From: Swaminathania salitolerans
GTDB lineage: Bacteria; Pseudomonadota; Alphaproteobacteria; Acetobacterales; Acetobacteraceae
Length of the DNA: 64,000 bases
Strand: one strand, 5' to 3'
Assembly (NCBI RefSeq): GCF_025994315.1
Contig: NZ_BAQE01000005.1
Below, one piece after another: positions 53,151 to 62,646 of this stretch. Below the pieces are notes generated by a model. It saw nothing but the letters and a program-made list of their open reading frames with translations. It was not told where the DNA came from and ran no database searches. How positions within the stretch are numbered: the stretch's first letter is position 1; every line of letters begins with the position of its first letter. The position numbers were made by a program, and so were the translations under genes.

Positions 53151-55603
53151 TGCCGTCGCGGCGTCGTTCCTTCCCCTTCTTCTTCTCCTTCCCCTTCTCC
53201 GGCCCGGGCGGGCCGGGCGCGCGTGACGGAACCGACGGAGCCCGTGCCCTGCATCCGCGCAGCCTCGAGGCGCGCGGCCGTTGCACGGGGAGCTTCTGCA
53301 TTCTGCTTCCGGGCGTTCTGCTTTTTGGCGCATCGCTCTGCGGCGCCACCGCCGGAAGAAGCGCCCAGGCAGCAGAAAGCGCGACAGAACGCGCGGATAT
53401 CCACGCGCTCCGTCTCGACCAGATCCAGCTCATCGGTACGCATAACAGCTACCATGCAGGAAGCCGGCACCTCGACGCGATCGCCGCTCGACATCCCGCT
53501 CTGGCGCGCCTTCTGGATTATCGCCACGCGCCGCTCGACATCCAGCTCGATCACGGAATCCGCCAGATCGAGCTCGATCTCTATGCCGATTCAGAAGGCG
53601 GGCGATTTGCCTCCCCCCATAATCCCGACAGACCGGGAGAGGCATGGCCCCTGCCTGCCGCCGAGCGCGCGATCATGCGCAGACCCGGCTTCAAGGTGAT
53701 GCATATCCCCGATATCGATCAGAACGCGACCTGTCAGCCCTTCACGGCCTGCCTGCGCCTCATCCGGTCCTGGTCCGAACGCCATCCTCGCCACACCCCG
53801 GTTTTCGTTCTTCTCGAAATTGCCCGCAACAACGATCTCGCAGGCGGTACGCCGGTCGAGCGAATGACCCCGCATCACTTCGACGCGCTCGATTCCGAGA
53901 TACGGTCGGTCTTCGGACCGGCCGCGCTGCTCGTGCCCGATGCCCTCCATGCGCAGGGGGAAACCCTCGGCCAGGCCGTTGCCCTTCATGGCTGGCCGCC
54001 TCTGGAGGCTGTTCGTGGCAAGATCGTCTTCCTCCTCGACCAGCAGGGCGATACCGCTGCCTACGAGGCAGGACATGCAGGGCTGAAAGGCCGGATCGCC
54101 TTCCCCAATGCCCGCCCGCAGAGTGACGACGCGGCCTTTACCGAAATGAATGACGGCCCGGCCGGAGCCGTCTCCCTTCTGGTCAGGCGCCATCTGCTCG
54201 TGCGCGTGCGGGCCGATGCCGATACGGAGGAAGGGCGGTCGGGCGCAATTGCCCGGCGCGATGCCATGCTTGCCAGTGGCGCCCAGATCGTCAGCACGGA
54301 TTACCCGGACAGCGAACCGGCGTGGTGGAGTGGCTATCGCGTCGGCTTTCTCTCCGGCGCGTCGCTGCGCTGCAATCCCGTCACCGCCCCCCTGCCTTGT
54401 CCTGCCTCCTCTCCTCCCGGCGCCTCTCACGCCTTGGGTTCGCCTCCCTCGCCGTCCCGTCATTCCGTCGGGCTCGATATCGCGTCGGATTCGATGCCCG
54501 CTCTCGTCCGGATCGTGCTGGTCATGAGACACGGGCTCCGCACCCCCTTGCCGGGACAGGAACCGGCAAGCGTCGCTCTTCCCGGTGGCTGGCCCGCATG
54601 GACGGAGCCTCCGGGCGCCCTGACGGCGCGCGGCCGCAAGGCCATGCGGGCCAATGGCGTGTTTCTGCGTTCGTGGCTGAGCCGGTCGGGCCTGCTCGAA
54701 GGGCAGGACTGCCCGCCCCCGGGCACGATCGCCCTGATCGCCAACTCGGAACCCCGCACGATCGCCAGCGCCCGCAGCTTGCGGGACGGGCTGGTGCCCT
54801 CGTGCCGTCTGTCGATCGACCACCGCGATTCCGGCATTGCGGATCCTCTCTTCTCTCCGCGCGCGACCGATCCGGAACGTTTCGATATGAAATCCATCAT
54901 CCCGTCCCTGCCAGATCCCGACCGGTCCTCCACGCCGCTTCGGGAGGCCATCGATCGTCTCGCGGATCTCGTTTCATGTTCCGGTGGCCCATGCGCCTTT
55001 CTCCGGGAGCCTGGCCGGGTTTCGCCCGATGGAACCGGTCACCGCATGATCCTCTCCGGACCGATACAGGAAGGCTCGTCGATCGCCGAGGCGCTCATGC
55101 TGGCCTATCTCGATGGAAAACCCCTGCATCCGCTACCGGGTGGAGGCTGGCTCGATGCGCATATACTGGGCAGGCTTTCAGCGCTTCATGCCGCGATGCT
55201 CGATGCAACCCTGCGCCCGCCCCCCATCGCCGCCCCGCTTTCCCGCTCCCTGCGACGGAGGATCGTGCAAGACCTTCTGTCCGGGGAGGGACCGGCGCTC
55301 AAGGTCTATGTCGGTCATGACGATACGATCGTGCCGCTCCTCGGCATGCTCGACATCCATGTCGATGCCCCCGGCTATGCGCGAGACGAGATCCCGGTCG
55401 GCTCGGCGCTTGGCTTTGCGCTGTATCGGGACCGGGACGGCAACGGCTTCGTCAGGACGCTCTTCCTGTCGCAGATGCCGGTGGCCATGCGTGAGGCGCC
55501 CGATAGCGCCATGCCCTCGATGGCTTTTCCCCATGTCCCGATCTGCGGCACGGATCCGAACGGATGTCCCCTCCGGACCCTGACCGGCGCACTCGGACGA
55601 TGA
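53150..55603 (+). CDS. Fusion of PI-PLC-like domain and histidine acid phosphatase (phytase-like)
   Basis: Exported two-domain protein of 817 aa. A hydrophobic segment near 48-66 (FCILLPGVLLFGASLCGA) acts as signal or anchor. Residues about 85-410 form a Ca2+-type PI-PLC domain: IGTHNSYH (His98), IELDLYADSEGG, VMHIPDID (His185) and VSTDYPDSEPAWW. After a Pro/Ser linker, residues about 450-800 form a histidine acid phosphatase: RHGLRTP (460-466) and GHDDT (722-726), as in AppA/Agp-type phytases and glucose-1-phosphatases. The domains could act in sequence, first cutting phosphoinositides or similar diesters, then removing phosphate. Activity is not proven. Coupled to the upstream TonB receptor. 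Confidence 0.86.
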   Translation: MPSRRRSFPFFFSFPFSGPGGPGARDGTDGARALHPRSLEARGRCTGSFCILLPGVLLFGASLCGATAGRSAQAAESATERADIHALRLDQIQLIGTHNSYHAGSRHLDAIAARHPALARLLDYRHAPLDIQLDHGIRQIELDLYADSEGGRFASPHNPDRPGEAWPLPAAERAIMRRPGFKVMHIPDIDQNATCQPFTACLRLIRSWSERHPRHTPVFVLLEIARNNDLAGGTPVERMTPHHFDALDSEIRSVFGPAALLVPDALHAQGETLGQAVALHGWPPLEAVRGKIVFLLDQQGDTAAYEAGHAGLKGRIAFPNARPQSDDAAFTEMNDGPAGAVSLLVRRHLLVRVRADADTEEGRSGAIARRDAMLASGAQIVSTDYPDSEPAWWSGYRVGFLSGASLRCNPVTAPLPCPASSPPGASHALGSPPSPSRHSVGLDIASDSMPALVRIVLVMRHGLRTPLPGQEPASVALPGGWPAWTEPPGALTARGRKAMRANGVFLRSWLSRSGLLEGQDCPPPGTIALIANSEPRTIASARSLRDGLVPSCRLSIDHRDSGIADPLFSPRATDPERFDMKSIIPSLPDPDRSSTPLREAIDRLADLVSCSGGPCAFLREPGRVSPDGTGHRMILSGPIQEGSSIAEALMLAYLDGKPLHPLPGGGWLDAHILGRLSALHAAMLDATLRPPPIAAPLSRSLRRRIVQDLLSGEGPALKVYVGHDDTIVPLLGMLDIHVDAPGYARDEIPVGSALGFALYRDRDGNGFVRTLFLSQMPVAMREAPDSAMPSMAFPHVPICGTDPNGCPLRTLTGALGR

Positions 55604-55641
55604 CGGCGGGCCTGTATCCGGGTCCCGCTCAGTCCTCGCCC

Positions 55642-56808
55642 CTATTCCTCGTCCTGCCCCTCTCCCCACCCCTGGGCGCGCATCTCGTCGAGACGCGAGG
55701 CCGTTCTCTCGAAGGCGCGGGCATTTTCGCCCGTCCGATAAAGCGTCTCCGGCAATGAGGCGGCACTCGCGCGGAGACGGACGCGGTTTTCGTAAAGGAC
55801 ATCGACGAGCGTGATGAAACGGCGCACCTTGTCGAAATCGTCCGGCACGAGCGCGGGAATGGCGTCGAGAAAGAGCGTATGGAACTGCGAGGCCAGCGCG
55901 AGATAATCGGCCGGTCCGAGCGGCGTGCCGCACAGATCCTCGAAACCGAACCAGGCGACCCTGTCGCGACAGGCGGGCACGGCGATGCGACGCGAACCCA
56001 CCGCGACGGTTCCGGGTTCGGCCCTTCCTCCTGTCGCCGCCTCGAAAGCCTGACGCAACAACGTGCTGTTTTCTGCAGAGTCCGGCACGAGCCAGACCGT
56101 TTCGTCGGGCAGACGCCCTCTGCGGTAATCGCGGACGGCCTCGAGCGTCAGCACATCCATATGTGCGGAAAACGCCTCGAGATAGGGCTTCATGGTCGCC
56201 CTGTTCTGTGTCTGCGACTTCATCAGCGCATCCGGAGCCGTGTTCGACGTTGCAACCACGACCGTTCCGAGCGCCATGGTCAGATCCAGCAGACGCAGGA
56301 CGAGAAGCGCATCGGACATGTCGTTGATCTGGAATTCGTCGAAACAGAGCAGATCGTACTGCGCATGGAGCTTTCCGGCGAGATCGCGCACCGGGTCCTC
56401 GCGCCGCGTCTGGCGGCTCTGGGGCCTGTTCAGGACACGCAGGACCTCCTGCATGAAGACGTGAAAATGGATCCTGCGCTTTTTCTCCAGAGCGATCTCG
56501 CGACAAAAGAGATCCATCAGCATGGTCTTGCCCCGCCCGACATCTCCGACGAGATAGAGCCCCCTGAGCGGTTGCGGCCTTCGGCGCGTCAGGCGCGACA
56601 GAAAACCGTCGCCGCCCTCATGTCGTCGGGTCAGCTCCGTGGCGAGCCGGTCGAGCGCCATCGCCGCTGCCCGCTGCGCAGGATCCGGTTGCAGGGTCCC
56701 GCTCGAAACCAGCTGCTCATAGGTGGCGAACACGCCCTTGCCGCGGATGGGGGTCATATCGGGACGCATATCGCCGGAACGGGAGGGAACGGGGCTCGAA
56801 TACGACAT
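55642..56808 (-). CDS. zapE: Cell-division ATPase ZapE (AFG1 family)
   Basis: AAA-like ATPase that associates with the divisome under some conditions and is related to mitochondrial AFG1. It has 388 aa. Walker A GDVGRGKTML, Walker B LLCFDEFQIND, sensor ATSNTAP, and the family block RFITLVDVLYENRVRL near the C-terminus. The start MSYSSPVPS has AAGGAAG 6 nt upstream, which favours it over MRKTM 12 codons earlier. Convergent with the phosphatase fusion and divergent from sdhC. Confidence 0.94.
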   Translation of the reverse strand: MSYSSPVPSRSGDMRPDMTPIRGKGVFATYEQLVSSGTLQPDPAQRAAAMALDRLATELTRRHEGGDGFLSRLTRRRPQPLRGLYLVGDVGRGKTMLMDLFCREIALEKKRRIHFHVFMQEVLRVLNRPQSRQTRREDPVRDLAGKLHAQYDLLCFDEFQINDMSDALLVLRLLDLTMALGTVVVATSNTAPDALMKSQTQNRATMKPYLEAFSAHMDVLTLEAVRDYRRGRLPDETVWLVPDSAENSTLLRQAFEAATGGRAEPGTVAVGSRRIAVPACRDRVAWFGFEDLCGTPLGPADYLALASQFHTLFLDAIPALVPDDFDKVRRFITLVDVLYENRVRLRASAASLPETLYRTGENARAFERTASRLDEMRAQGWGEGQDEE

Positions 56809-57042
56809 GAAGCTTCCTTGTGCCGGACGCATGGTTTTGCGCATGTCCGTCCTAGCATGCGCAGTCGATACAGGGAGCGGGCCAGTACCGTCACGCCTGT
56901 GTGAGGCAGAACGGGATTATCCCAAATACAAGACAAAATCAGTGCCCATTCTCACATCAATATGCACATGACGGACAACACGAATGCGACTATGTGGGTT
57001 AGACATCGCATAGCCCGATTGACAGAATTCCGAGGTATCGCC

Positions 57043-57492
57043 ATGGCTTCCGACGGACGTGAAGCGTTCTATCACGGCACCGACACTGAGGGGCAGGCCA
57101 TCCGGCGGCCCATGTCTCCCCATCTCGACATCTACCGTTTTCGCCTCTCTATGGCGCTTTCCATCGGCAACCGCATGGCGGGTGTCGCTTCTGCGCTCGG
57201 CGCCCTTCTGGCCGTTTCCTGGCTCGGCGCCCTGGCGCAGGGGCCGCGCAGCTTCGCGCGCGCCCAGAAAATCGCGACCAATCCGCTGGGCCGGCTCGTG
57301 TTTCTCGGCTGGGGCGTCGCGACGCTCTACCATTTCGTCGCCGGGATCCGTCACCTGATATGGGATAGCGGAGCCCGCTTCGAGAAAAAGGAGATCGACC
57401 GGGACGGCAAACGCTCTCTCTTTCTCACGGGGGGGCTGTCCGTCGGACTGGTTGCTGCCTTCGTGACGCTCTCCCGCATTCGCAAAGGATAA
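57043..57492 (+). CDS. sdhC: Succinate dehydrogenase cytochrome b556 subunit
   Basis: Membrane subunit binding heme b and quinone in complex II. It has 149 aa. RPMSPHLDIYRFRLSMALSIGNRMAG is the family signature; three hydrophobic segments follow; LYHFVAGIRHLIWD holds the heme-ligand His. The start MASDGREAF has GAGG 8 nt upstream; 27 in-frame codons before it are not family-like. First gene of sdhCDAB. Confidence 0.95.
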   Translation: MASDGREAFYHGTDTEGQAIRRPMSPHLDIYRFRLSMALSIGNRMAGVASALGALLAVSWLGALAQGPRSFARAQKIATNPLGRLVFLGWGVATLYHFVAGIRHLIWDSGARFEKKEIDRDGKRSLFLTGGLSVGLVAAFVTLSRIRKG

Positions 57493-57496
57493 CGCC

Positions 57497-57904
57497 ATGA
57501 CGCGTCTCTCCGACATGCGTACGCCCCTCGCGCGTGCCAAGGGCCTGGGCGGCCTGCCCGACGGGGCCGAACACTGGACTGCCGAGCGGGTCTCCGCATT
57601 GCTTCTGGCGCCTTTGTCCCTGTGGGGTGTGACCCAGATCCTGCGTCTTGCCGGGCGCGACCGGGAGACCATTCTCGCCTGGGCAGGACGCGTGCAGAAC
57701 GCCGCCCCGCTGGGGCTGCTCATCGCGCTGACGGCGCGCCACGCACAGCTCGGTCTGGAGGTGATCGCCTCCGATTACGCACGCGGGTGGCGGCGCGTCG
57801 GCCTGCGCCTCCTGATCCGTCTGGCGACCCTGGTTTTCGTCGCGATCGGCGCCGCCTCGCTCGCCCGCATCATCATGACCCGCACGCCGGAGGCGAAACA
57901 ATGA
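57497..57904 (+). CDS. sdhD: Succinate dehydrogenase membrane anchor subunit
   Basis: Second membrane subunit of complex II. It has 135 aa: N-terminal MRTPLARAKGLGGLPDGAEHWTAERVSALLL typical of alphaproteobacterial SdhD, three helices, and ARHAQLGLEVIASDY with a probable heme-ligand His and quinone-site Asp-Tyr. It follows sdhC by 4 bp; the stop overlaps the sdhA ATG (ATGA). Confidence 0.94.
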   Translation: MTRLSDMRTPLARAKGLGGLPDGAEHWTAERVSALLLAPLSLWGVTQILRLAGRDRETILAWAGRVQNAAPLGLLIALTARHAQLGLEVIASDYARGWRRVGLRLLIRLATLVFVAIGAASLARIIMTRTPEAKQ

Positions 57905-59703
57905 GCGAAACACGCCCGGGAAATTACCGCATCGTCGATCATGCCTATGACGTGGTCGTGGTCGGGGCTGGCGGGTCCGGCCTGCGCGCCACGCTCGGCA
58001 TGGGCGCCGGCGGGTTGCGTACCGCCTGCGTCACCAAGGTGTTTCCGACCCGTAGCCATACCGTTGCCGCCCAGGGCGGAATCGGCGCCGCTCTGGGGAA
58101 CATGGCCGAGGATAACTGGCGCTGGCACATGTACGATACCGTGAAGGGATCGGACTGGCTGGGCGATCAGGACGCCATCGAATTCATGTGTCGCGAGGCG
58201 GAAAGCGCCGTCATGGAGCTGGAGCATTTCGGTGTGCCCTTCTCCCGCACCGAAGACGGCAAGATCTATCAGCGCCCCTTCGGCGGCCATATGAGCGAAT
58301 ACGGCAAGACGCCTGTCGCACGCGCCTGCGCCGCCGCCGATCGCACGGGCCATGCGATCCTGCATACGCTGTATCAGCAATGCCTGAAGCATCGCGTCGA
58401 CTTCTATGTGGAATATTACGTCCTCGATCTCATCATGGACGAGAGCGGCGCCTGTCGGGGGATCGTCGCCTGGTGCCTCGATGACGGATCGATCCACCGG
58501 TTCAGCGCCAAGACGGTCGTTCTTGCGACTGGCGGTTACGGCCGGGCCTTCCAGAGCTGCACATCCGCCCATTCCTGCACCGGCGATGGCGGCGGTCTCG
58601 CGATGCGTGCCGGTGTCCCGACCCAGGACATGGAATTCGTGCAGTTCCATCCGACCGGCATTTTCCCTGCCGGTTGCCTGCTGACGGAAGGATGCCGCGG
58701 CGAGGGCGGTTATCTGACCAATGGCGAGGGGGAACGCTTCATGGAGCGCTATGCCCCCACGGCCAAGGATCTCGCCTCGCGCGACGTGGTTTCACGGGCC
58801 ATGACCATCGAGATCAATGAAGGGCGCGGTTGCGGTCCGAAAAAAGACCATATCATGCTCCATCTCGAGCATCTCGGCCCCGAATTGCTGCATCAGCGCC
58901 TGCCGGGCATCTCCGAAACCGCACGGATTTTCGCAGGCGTCGACGTCACCAGGGAGCCCGCCCCGGTCCTTCCCACGGTGCATTACAACATGGGAGGCGT
59001 CCCCACCAATCTGCATGGCGAGGTTCTGCGCCCGACGGAGGACGATCCCGATCGCGTCGTCCCCGGATTGATGGCGGTGGGAGAGGCGGCCTGCGTCTCG
59101 GTGCATGGCGCAAACAGGCTCGGCACGAATTCCCTCCTCGACCTCATCGTGTTCGGCCGGGCCGCCGGGAAGCGCGCCGCCGAACTCATCGATCCGACCG
59201 TGCCCGTTCCTCCCCTGCCCCAGGGCGCGGGAGACGAGATCATCGCCAGATTCGACCGGTTGCGTCATGCAGAAGGGCGTTTCAGCGTGGCCGAGCTGCG
59301 CGAACGTCTGCAGCGCACGATGCAGAGTCACGCGGCCGTCTTCCGCAATACACGCTCGCTCGCCGAAGGCTGCGAGAAGATCAGGACGTTGTGGAAGGAT
59401 GCCGCCCATATGGGTCTGGCCGATCGCTCGCTGATCTGGAACAGCGATCTGATGGAAGCGCTCGAGTTCTTCAATCTTCTGGCGAATGCGACCGTCACCA
59501 TCGAGAGCGCTCATGCCCGACACGAGACGCGCGGTGCCCATGCCCATGACGACTATCCGGAGCGGGATGACACGCACTGGATGAAGCACACCGTGTCCTA
59601 TCTCGATGACGACGGGGAGGTCTCGCTGCTGTACCGTCCCGTACGCATGCAGACGCTGACCGATGAGGTCGATGTCTTCCCGCCCAAGAAACGCGTGTAT
59701 TGA
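57901..59703 (+). CDS. sdhA: Succinate dehydrogenase flavoprotein subunit
   Basis: Catalytic subunit oxidising succinate to fumarate. It has 600 aa. FAD motif VVVGAGGSGLRATLG; the covalent-FAD His lies in RSHTVAAQGGIGAALGN; substrate-site residues fit FHPTGIFPAGCLLTEGCRGEGG; GERFMERYAPTAKDLASRDVVSR carries the catalytic Arg; SVHGANRLGTNSLLDLIVFGRAAG is conserved. The start MSETRPGNYRIVDH is coupled to sdhD. Confidence 0.97.
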   Translation: MSETRPGNYRIVDHAYDVVVVGAGGSGLRATLGMGAGGLRTACVTKVFPTRSHTVAAQGGIGAALGNMAEDNWRWHMYDTVKGSDWLGDQDAIEFMCREAESAVMELEHFGVPFSRTEDGKIYQRPFGGHMSEYGKTPVARACAAADRTGHAILHTLYQQCLKHRVDFYVEYYVLDLIMDESGACRGIVAWCLDDGSIHRFSAKTVVLATGGYGRAFQSCTSAHSCTGDGGGLAMRAGVPTQDMEFVQFHPTGIFPAGCLLTEGCRGEGGYLTNGEGERFMERYAPTAKDLASRDVVSRAMTIEINEGRGCGPKKDHIMLHLEHLGPELLHQRLPGISETARIFAGVDVTREPAPVLPTVHYNMGGVPTNLHGEVLRPTEDDPDRVVPGLMAVGEAACVSVHGANRLGTNSLLDLIVFGRAAGKRAAELIDPTVPVPPLPQGAGDEIIARFDRLRHAEGRFSVAELRERLQRTMQSHAAVFRNTRSLAEGCEKIRTLWKDAAHMGLADRSLIWNSDLMEALEFFNLLANATVTIESAHARHETRGAHAHDDYPERDDTHWMKHTVSYLDDDGEVSLLYRPVRMQTLTDEVDVFPPKKRVY

Positions 59704-59715
59704 GGGGATCCGACC

Positions 59716-60495
59716 ATGGTTGAACTCAGTCTGCCCAAAAACAGCACGCCTCGCCCCGGCAAGTTCCATCCGGCCCCGTCGGATGCGAAACGCAAGGCCG
59801 TCTTCCAGATCTATCGCTGGTCGCCCGATGACGACGAGAATCCCTGCCTCGACAGCTACGAGCTCGATCTGGACAAGGTCGGGCCGATGGTCCTCGACGC
59901 CCTGCTCTATATCAAGGACCATATCGACGCGTCCCTGACCTTCCGCCGTTCCTGCCGCGAGGGGATCTGCGGATCCTGCGCCATGAACATCGATGGCGAG
60001 AACACCCTCGCCTGCCTCAAGCCGATCAGCGCGATCAAGGGAACGATCAGGATCAATCCCCTGCCGCACATGCCCGTCGTGAAGGATCTCGTCCCGAATC
60101 TGAACGGCGCCTATGCGCAGCTCGAATCGATCCAGCCCTGGCTCAAGAGCGACACGCCGCCGCCGCCGGATACGGAGCGCCTGCAAAGCATCGAGGAGCG
60201 CGAAAAACTCGATGGCATGTGGGAGTGCATCCTGTGCTTCTGCTGCAGCACGTCCTGTCCGTCCTACTGGTGGAACGGCGACCGCTATCTCGGACCGGCC
60301 ACATTGCTCGCGGCCAATCGCTGGATCATGGACAGCCGCGACGATCATACGGGCGAGAGACTCGCGGCTCTGGACGACTCGATGAAGCTCTATGGCTGCC
60401 GGACGATCATGAACTGTACCCAGACCTGCCCCAAGGGACTGAATCCGGCCAAGGCCATCGCCAATATCAAGAAGCTGCAGGTCGAGCGCGAATAA
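59716..60495 (+). CDS. sdhB: Succinate dehydrogenase iron-sulphur subunit
   Basis: Electron-transfer subunit with three Fe-S clusters. It has 259 aa. The [2Fe-2S] ligands lie in SCREGICGSCAMNIDGENTLAC; the [4Fe-4S] and [3Fe-4S] ligands in CILCFCCSTSCPSYWW and CRTIMNCTQTCPKGLNP. GAGGGG lies upstream of the ATG, 12 bp after the sdhA stop. Last gene of the operon. Confidence 0.97.
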   Translation: MVELSLPKNSTPRPGKFHPAPSDAKRKAVFQIYRWSPDDDENPCLDSYELDLDKVGPMVLDALLYIKDHIDASLTFRRSCREGICGSCAMNIDGENTLACLKPISAIKGTIRINPLPHMPVVKDLVPNLNGAYAQLESIQPWLKSDTPPPPDTERLQSIEEREKLDGMWECILCFCCSTSCPSYWWNGDRYLGPATLLAANRWIMDSRDDHTGERLAALDDSMKLYGCRTIMNCTQTCPKGLNPAKAIANIKKLQVERE

Positions 60496-60614
60496 ACCCG
60501 CGCGTCATGGGGCCGGGACCGGAGGACGCGGAACATGCGTATTCTCCGGTTCTTCCTCCCCCTCATGCCAGCACCGCACCCAGCACCACGCCCACAGCTC
60601 CGGGGGAACAAATT

Positions 60615-60672
60615 CCGGAACAGGCCGCCCGGGGGGGGCCTGCGCAAAGCCCGGGAGGGCGGGGGCTTCCGG
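60615..60672. terminator. Long GC hairpin between convergent sdhB and gmk
   Basis: CCGGAA...GCCGCCCGGG pairs imperfectly with CCCGGGAGGGC...TTCCGG around a loop near 60634-60649. It is very stable but without a T tract; a bidirectional stop or mRNA 3' structure is likely. Confidence 0.45.
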
Positions 60673-60695
60673 CAATGCATCCCGGGAAGATGGCT

Positions 60696-61325
60696 TCAGG
60701 CTGCGCCGTATTCTTTCATGAGCTCGACGAGGCCCGTCTGCCGTCTGGTTCTGAGGCGGGAAGCGAGCAGGATGGCATGCGCCTCCCGCACGGCGGTATC
60801 GAGTTCCTCGTTGATCAGGACGTGATCGAATTCGCTCCAGTGAGAGATCTCGTTGAGCGCCGCAGCCATTCTCCGGTCGATCTCGGCTGCGTCGTCGGAA
60901 GCACGTGAGCGCAGACGACGATCGAGTTCCTTCATCGAAGGCGGCAGGACGAACAGGCTGACCACATCGTCGGGCAGGGCCGAACGCAGGAGCCTATGTC
61001 CCTGCCAGTCGATATCGAAGACCATATCGCGCCCGCTGGCGAGGGCCGCCTCGACGGGCGCGCGCGGGGTTCCGTATCCCCGCCCGAACACTTCCGCCCA
61101 TTCCAGAAGCGCCCCCTCATCCGCCATTGTCCGGAACTGCTCGAGACTGCGGAAATGATAGTGAACGCCGTCCTTCTCTCCGGGGCGCGGCGCGCGCGTG
61201 GTGACCGAAACCGAATGGACGAGGCTGGAATCCCCGGCCCGAAGGGCGTTTGCGATGGTCGATTTTCCAGCCCCGGACGGTGCCGAGATCACAAAGCAAA
61301 CGCCACGCCGTGCCACCCTAGTCAT
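60696..61325 (-). CDS. gmk: Guanylate kinase
   Basis: ATP-dependent phosphorylation of GMP to GDP. It has 209 aa. P-loop SAPSGAGKST, GMP-binding region TTRAPRPGEKDGVHYHF, FDIDWQGHRLLRSALP, lid RLRSRASDD, and the C-terminal NEELDTAVREAHAIL. The start MTRVARRGVCFVIS is preceded by GGAGGAG; 24 upstream in-frame codons are not family-like. Confidence 0.96.
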   Translation of the reverse strand: MTRVARRGVCFVISAPSGAGKSTIANALRAGDSSLVHSVSVTTRAPRPGEKDGVHYHFRSLEQFRTMADEGALLEWAEVFGRGYGTPRAPVEAALASGRDMVFDIDWQGHRLLRSALPDDVVSLFVLPPSMKELDRRLRSRASDDAAEIDRRMAAALNEISHWSEFDHVLINEELDTAVREAHAILLASRLRTRRQTGLVELMKEYGAA

Positions 61326-61427
61326 GACCCGTTTCTCCTCCCGGTCCCCTGATCGTATCCCGCAAGGCATAGCGGCTCGGCATGCGTTTGGAAACATGGC
61401 CCGGAACGGGGACGCGAAAGGACTCTC

Positions 61428-62486
61428 TCAGGGAATGTATCGCGATGCGCGCAACTGGTCGAAGAGATCGCAGAAGGACCGCTCGGTCGACTGATAGCGT
61501 GCAAAACCGGCTTCCCGGCTCTTGGTCATATCGGTGACGCATTCCACCGGCCTGCCGAGATCGGCATCGGTATGCCAGGGCGAGGCGAGTTTCGAGAGAT
61601 CGTCCAGCTGCAGGGCATGAGCCTTCGCGATACGGCGCCATGCCTCTTCCTGGCCCTTCAGACGCGCCTCGAGCGGGGAGACCGCCCCCGGATAGGGGGC
61701 TGCCTCGATCCCGAACCAGGATGCCAGACGCGGCCAGAGCCATTTCCAGCGGAACACGTCCCCATTGACGATGTTGAAGGCTTCGTTGCGTCCGCCCGGC
61801 GCGGTGGCAGCCCAGTGAATATGGGCGGCGAGCTGGCGCGCATCGGTGACATCGGTCAGTCCGTTCCACTGAACCGCCGAGCCGGGAAACACGAAAGGCA
61901 GTCCGGTCTCGCGACAGAGACTGGCATAGACCGCAAGCGTCGTACCCATGTTCATGAGATTGCCGATCGCATGACCGATGACGGTATGCGGCCGGTGCAC
62001 CGACCAGGAGAATCCGTGACGTGCGGCCGCCTCGAAAAGTACGTCTTCCTGCGCGTAGTAGAAATTCTCGCCGGGCAGGCGGGGCATGTCCTCACGAAAC
62101 GGCGTCTGTGGCGGCGCACCGGCTGCGTAACTCTCGAACGGTCCGAGATAATGTTTGAGACCGGTCACAAGACCGACATGAACGAGCCTCTCGGGATGGG
62201 GCAATGCCGAGAAGACGTTGCGCAGCATGGCGCTGTTTGCGATGCAGTTCTCGGCCTCGGTCGCCTTTCGGGTCCAGGTCGTGAAAAACAGACAATGCGG
62301 CGCGACGTCCGCAAGCGCCGTCCCGAGCTGCCCGGGATCGAGCGTATCGGCCCTGACGGGAACGACCTGCTCGGGAAGCCCCTCGACGTTCCGGGCCAGT
62401 CCGTACACGGTCCAGCCCTCGGCCAGAAGACGGGAGGCAAGGTTACGACCGACAAGTCCGGTCGCTCCGACGATCAGCGCACGCAT
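61428..62486 (-). CDS. PRISE-type short-chain reductase (SDR75 group)
   Basis: NADPH-dependent enone 1,4-reductase-like protein related to plant progesterone 5-beta-reductase and iridoid synthase. It has 352 aa. Cofactor motif IVGATGLVGRNL; PRISE signatures are clear: FFTTWTRK, GLVTGLKHYLGPFESY, PRLPGENFYYAQEDVLFE and WSVHRPHTVIGHAIGNLMN. AGGAG lies 6 nt before the chosen ATG. The bacterial substrate is unknown. Divergent from an HxlR regulator with 160 bp between starts, so it is probably the regulator's target. Confidence 0.9.
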   Translation of the reverse strand: MRALIVGATGLVGRNLASRLLAEGWTVYGLARNVEGLPEQVVPVRADTLDPGQLGTALADVAPHCLFFTTWTRKATEAENCIANSAMLRNVFSALPHPERLVHVGLVTGLKHYLGPFESYAAGAPPQTPFREDMPRLPGENFYYAQEDVLFEAAARHGFSWSVHRPHTVIGHAIGNLMNMGTTLAVYASLCRETGLPFVFPGSAVQWNGLTDVTDARQLAAHIHWAATAPGGRNEAFNIVNGDVFRWKWLWPRLASWFGIEAAPYPGAVSPLEARLKGQEEAWRRIAKAHALQLDDLSKLASPWHTDADLGRPVECVTDMTKSREAGFARYQSTERSFCDLFDQLRASRYIP

Positions 62487-62580
62487 GATGACTCCTGACA
62501 CCCTCCGGGAATAATCCGTCCCGGAAGTGCATGACGGGGAATGCTCCCCGGCTGGTTTCGATGGGTGTCACGCTGTGATA

Positions 62581-62593
62581 TTTGCGTTGCAAA
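62581..62593. promoter_or_regulatory. Candidate HxlR operator in the divergent region
   Basis: TTTGC-GTT-GCAAA is a perfect inverted repeat midway between the PRISE reductase and HxlR starts, a position expected for an autoregulated divergent promoter. Confidence 0.4.
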
Positions 62594-62646
62594 GACAATC
62601 CGGCACGTTCTGGTGCCCGGTTACCGCGAGGTTCCCACACCCGGTC

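Noticed and set aside
53150..55603. PLC and phosphatase domains as two genes fused by a missed stop
   Set aside because: The frame runs continuously through a Pro/Ser linker with no stop, start or ribosome site between domains, so a true fusion is the simplest reading.
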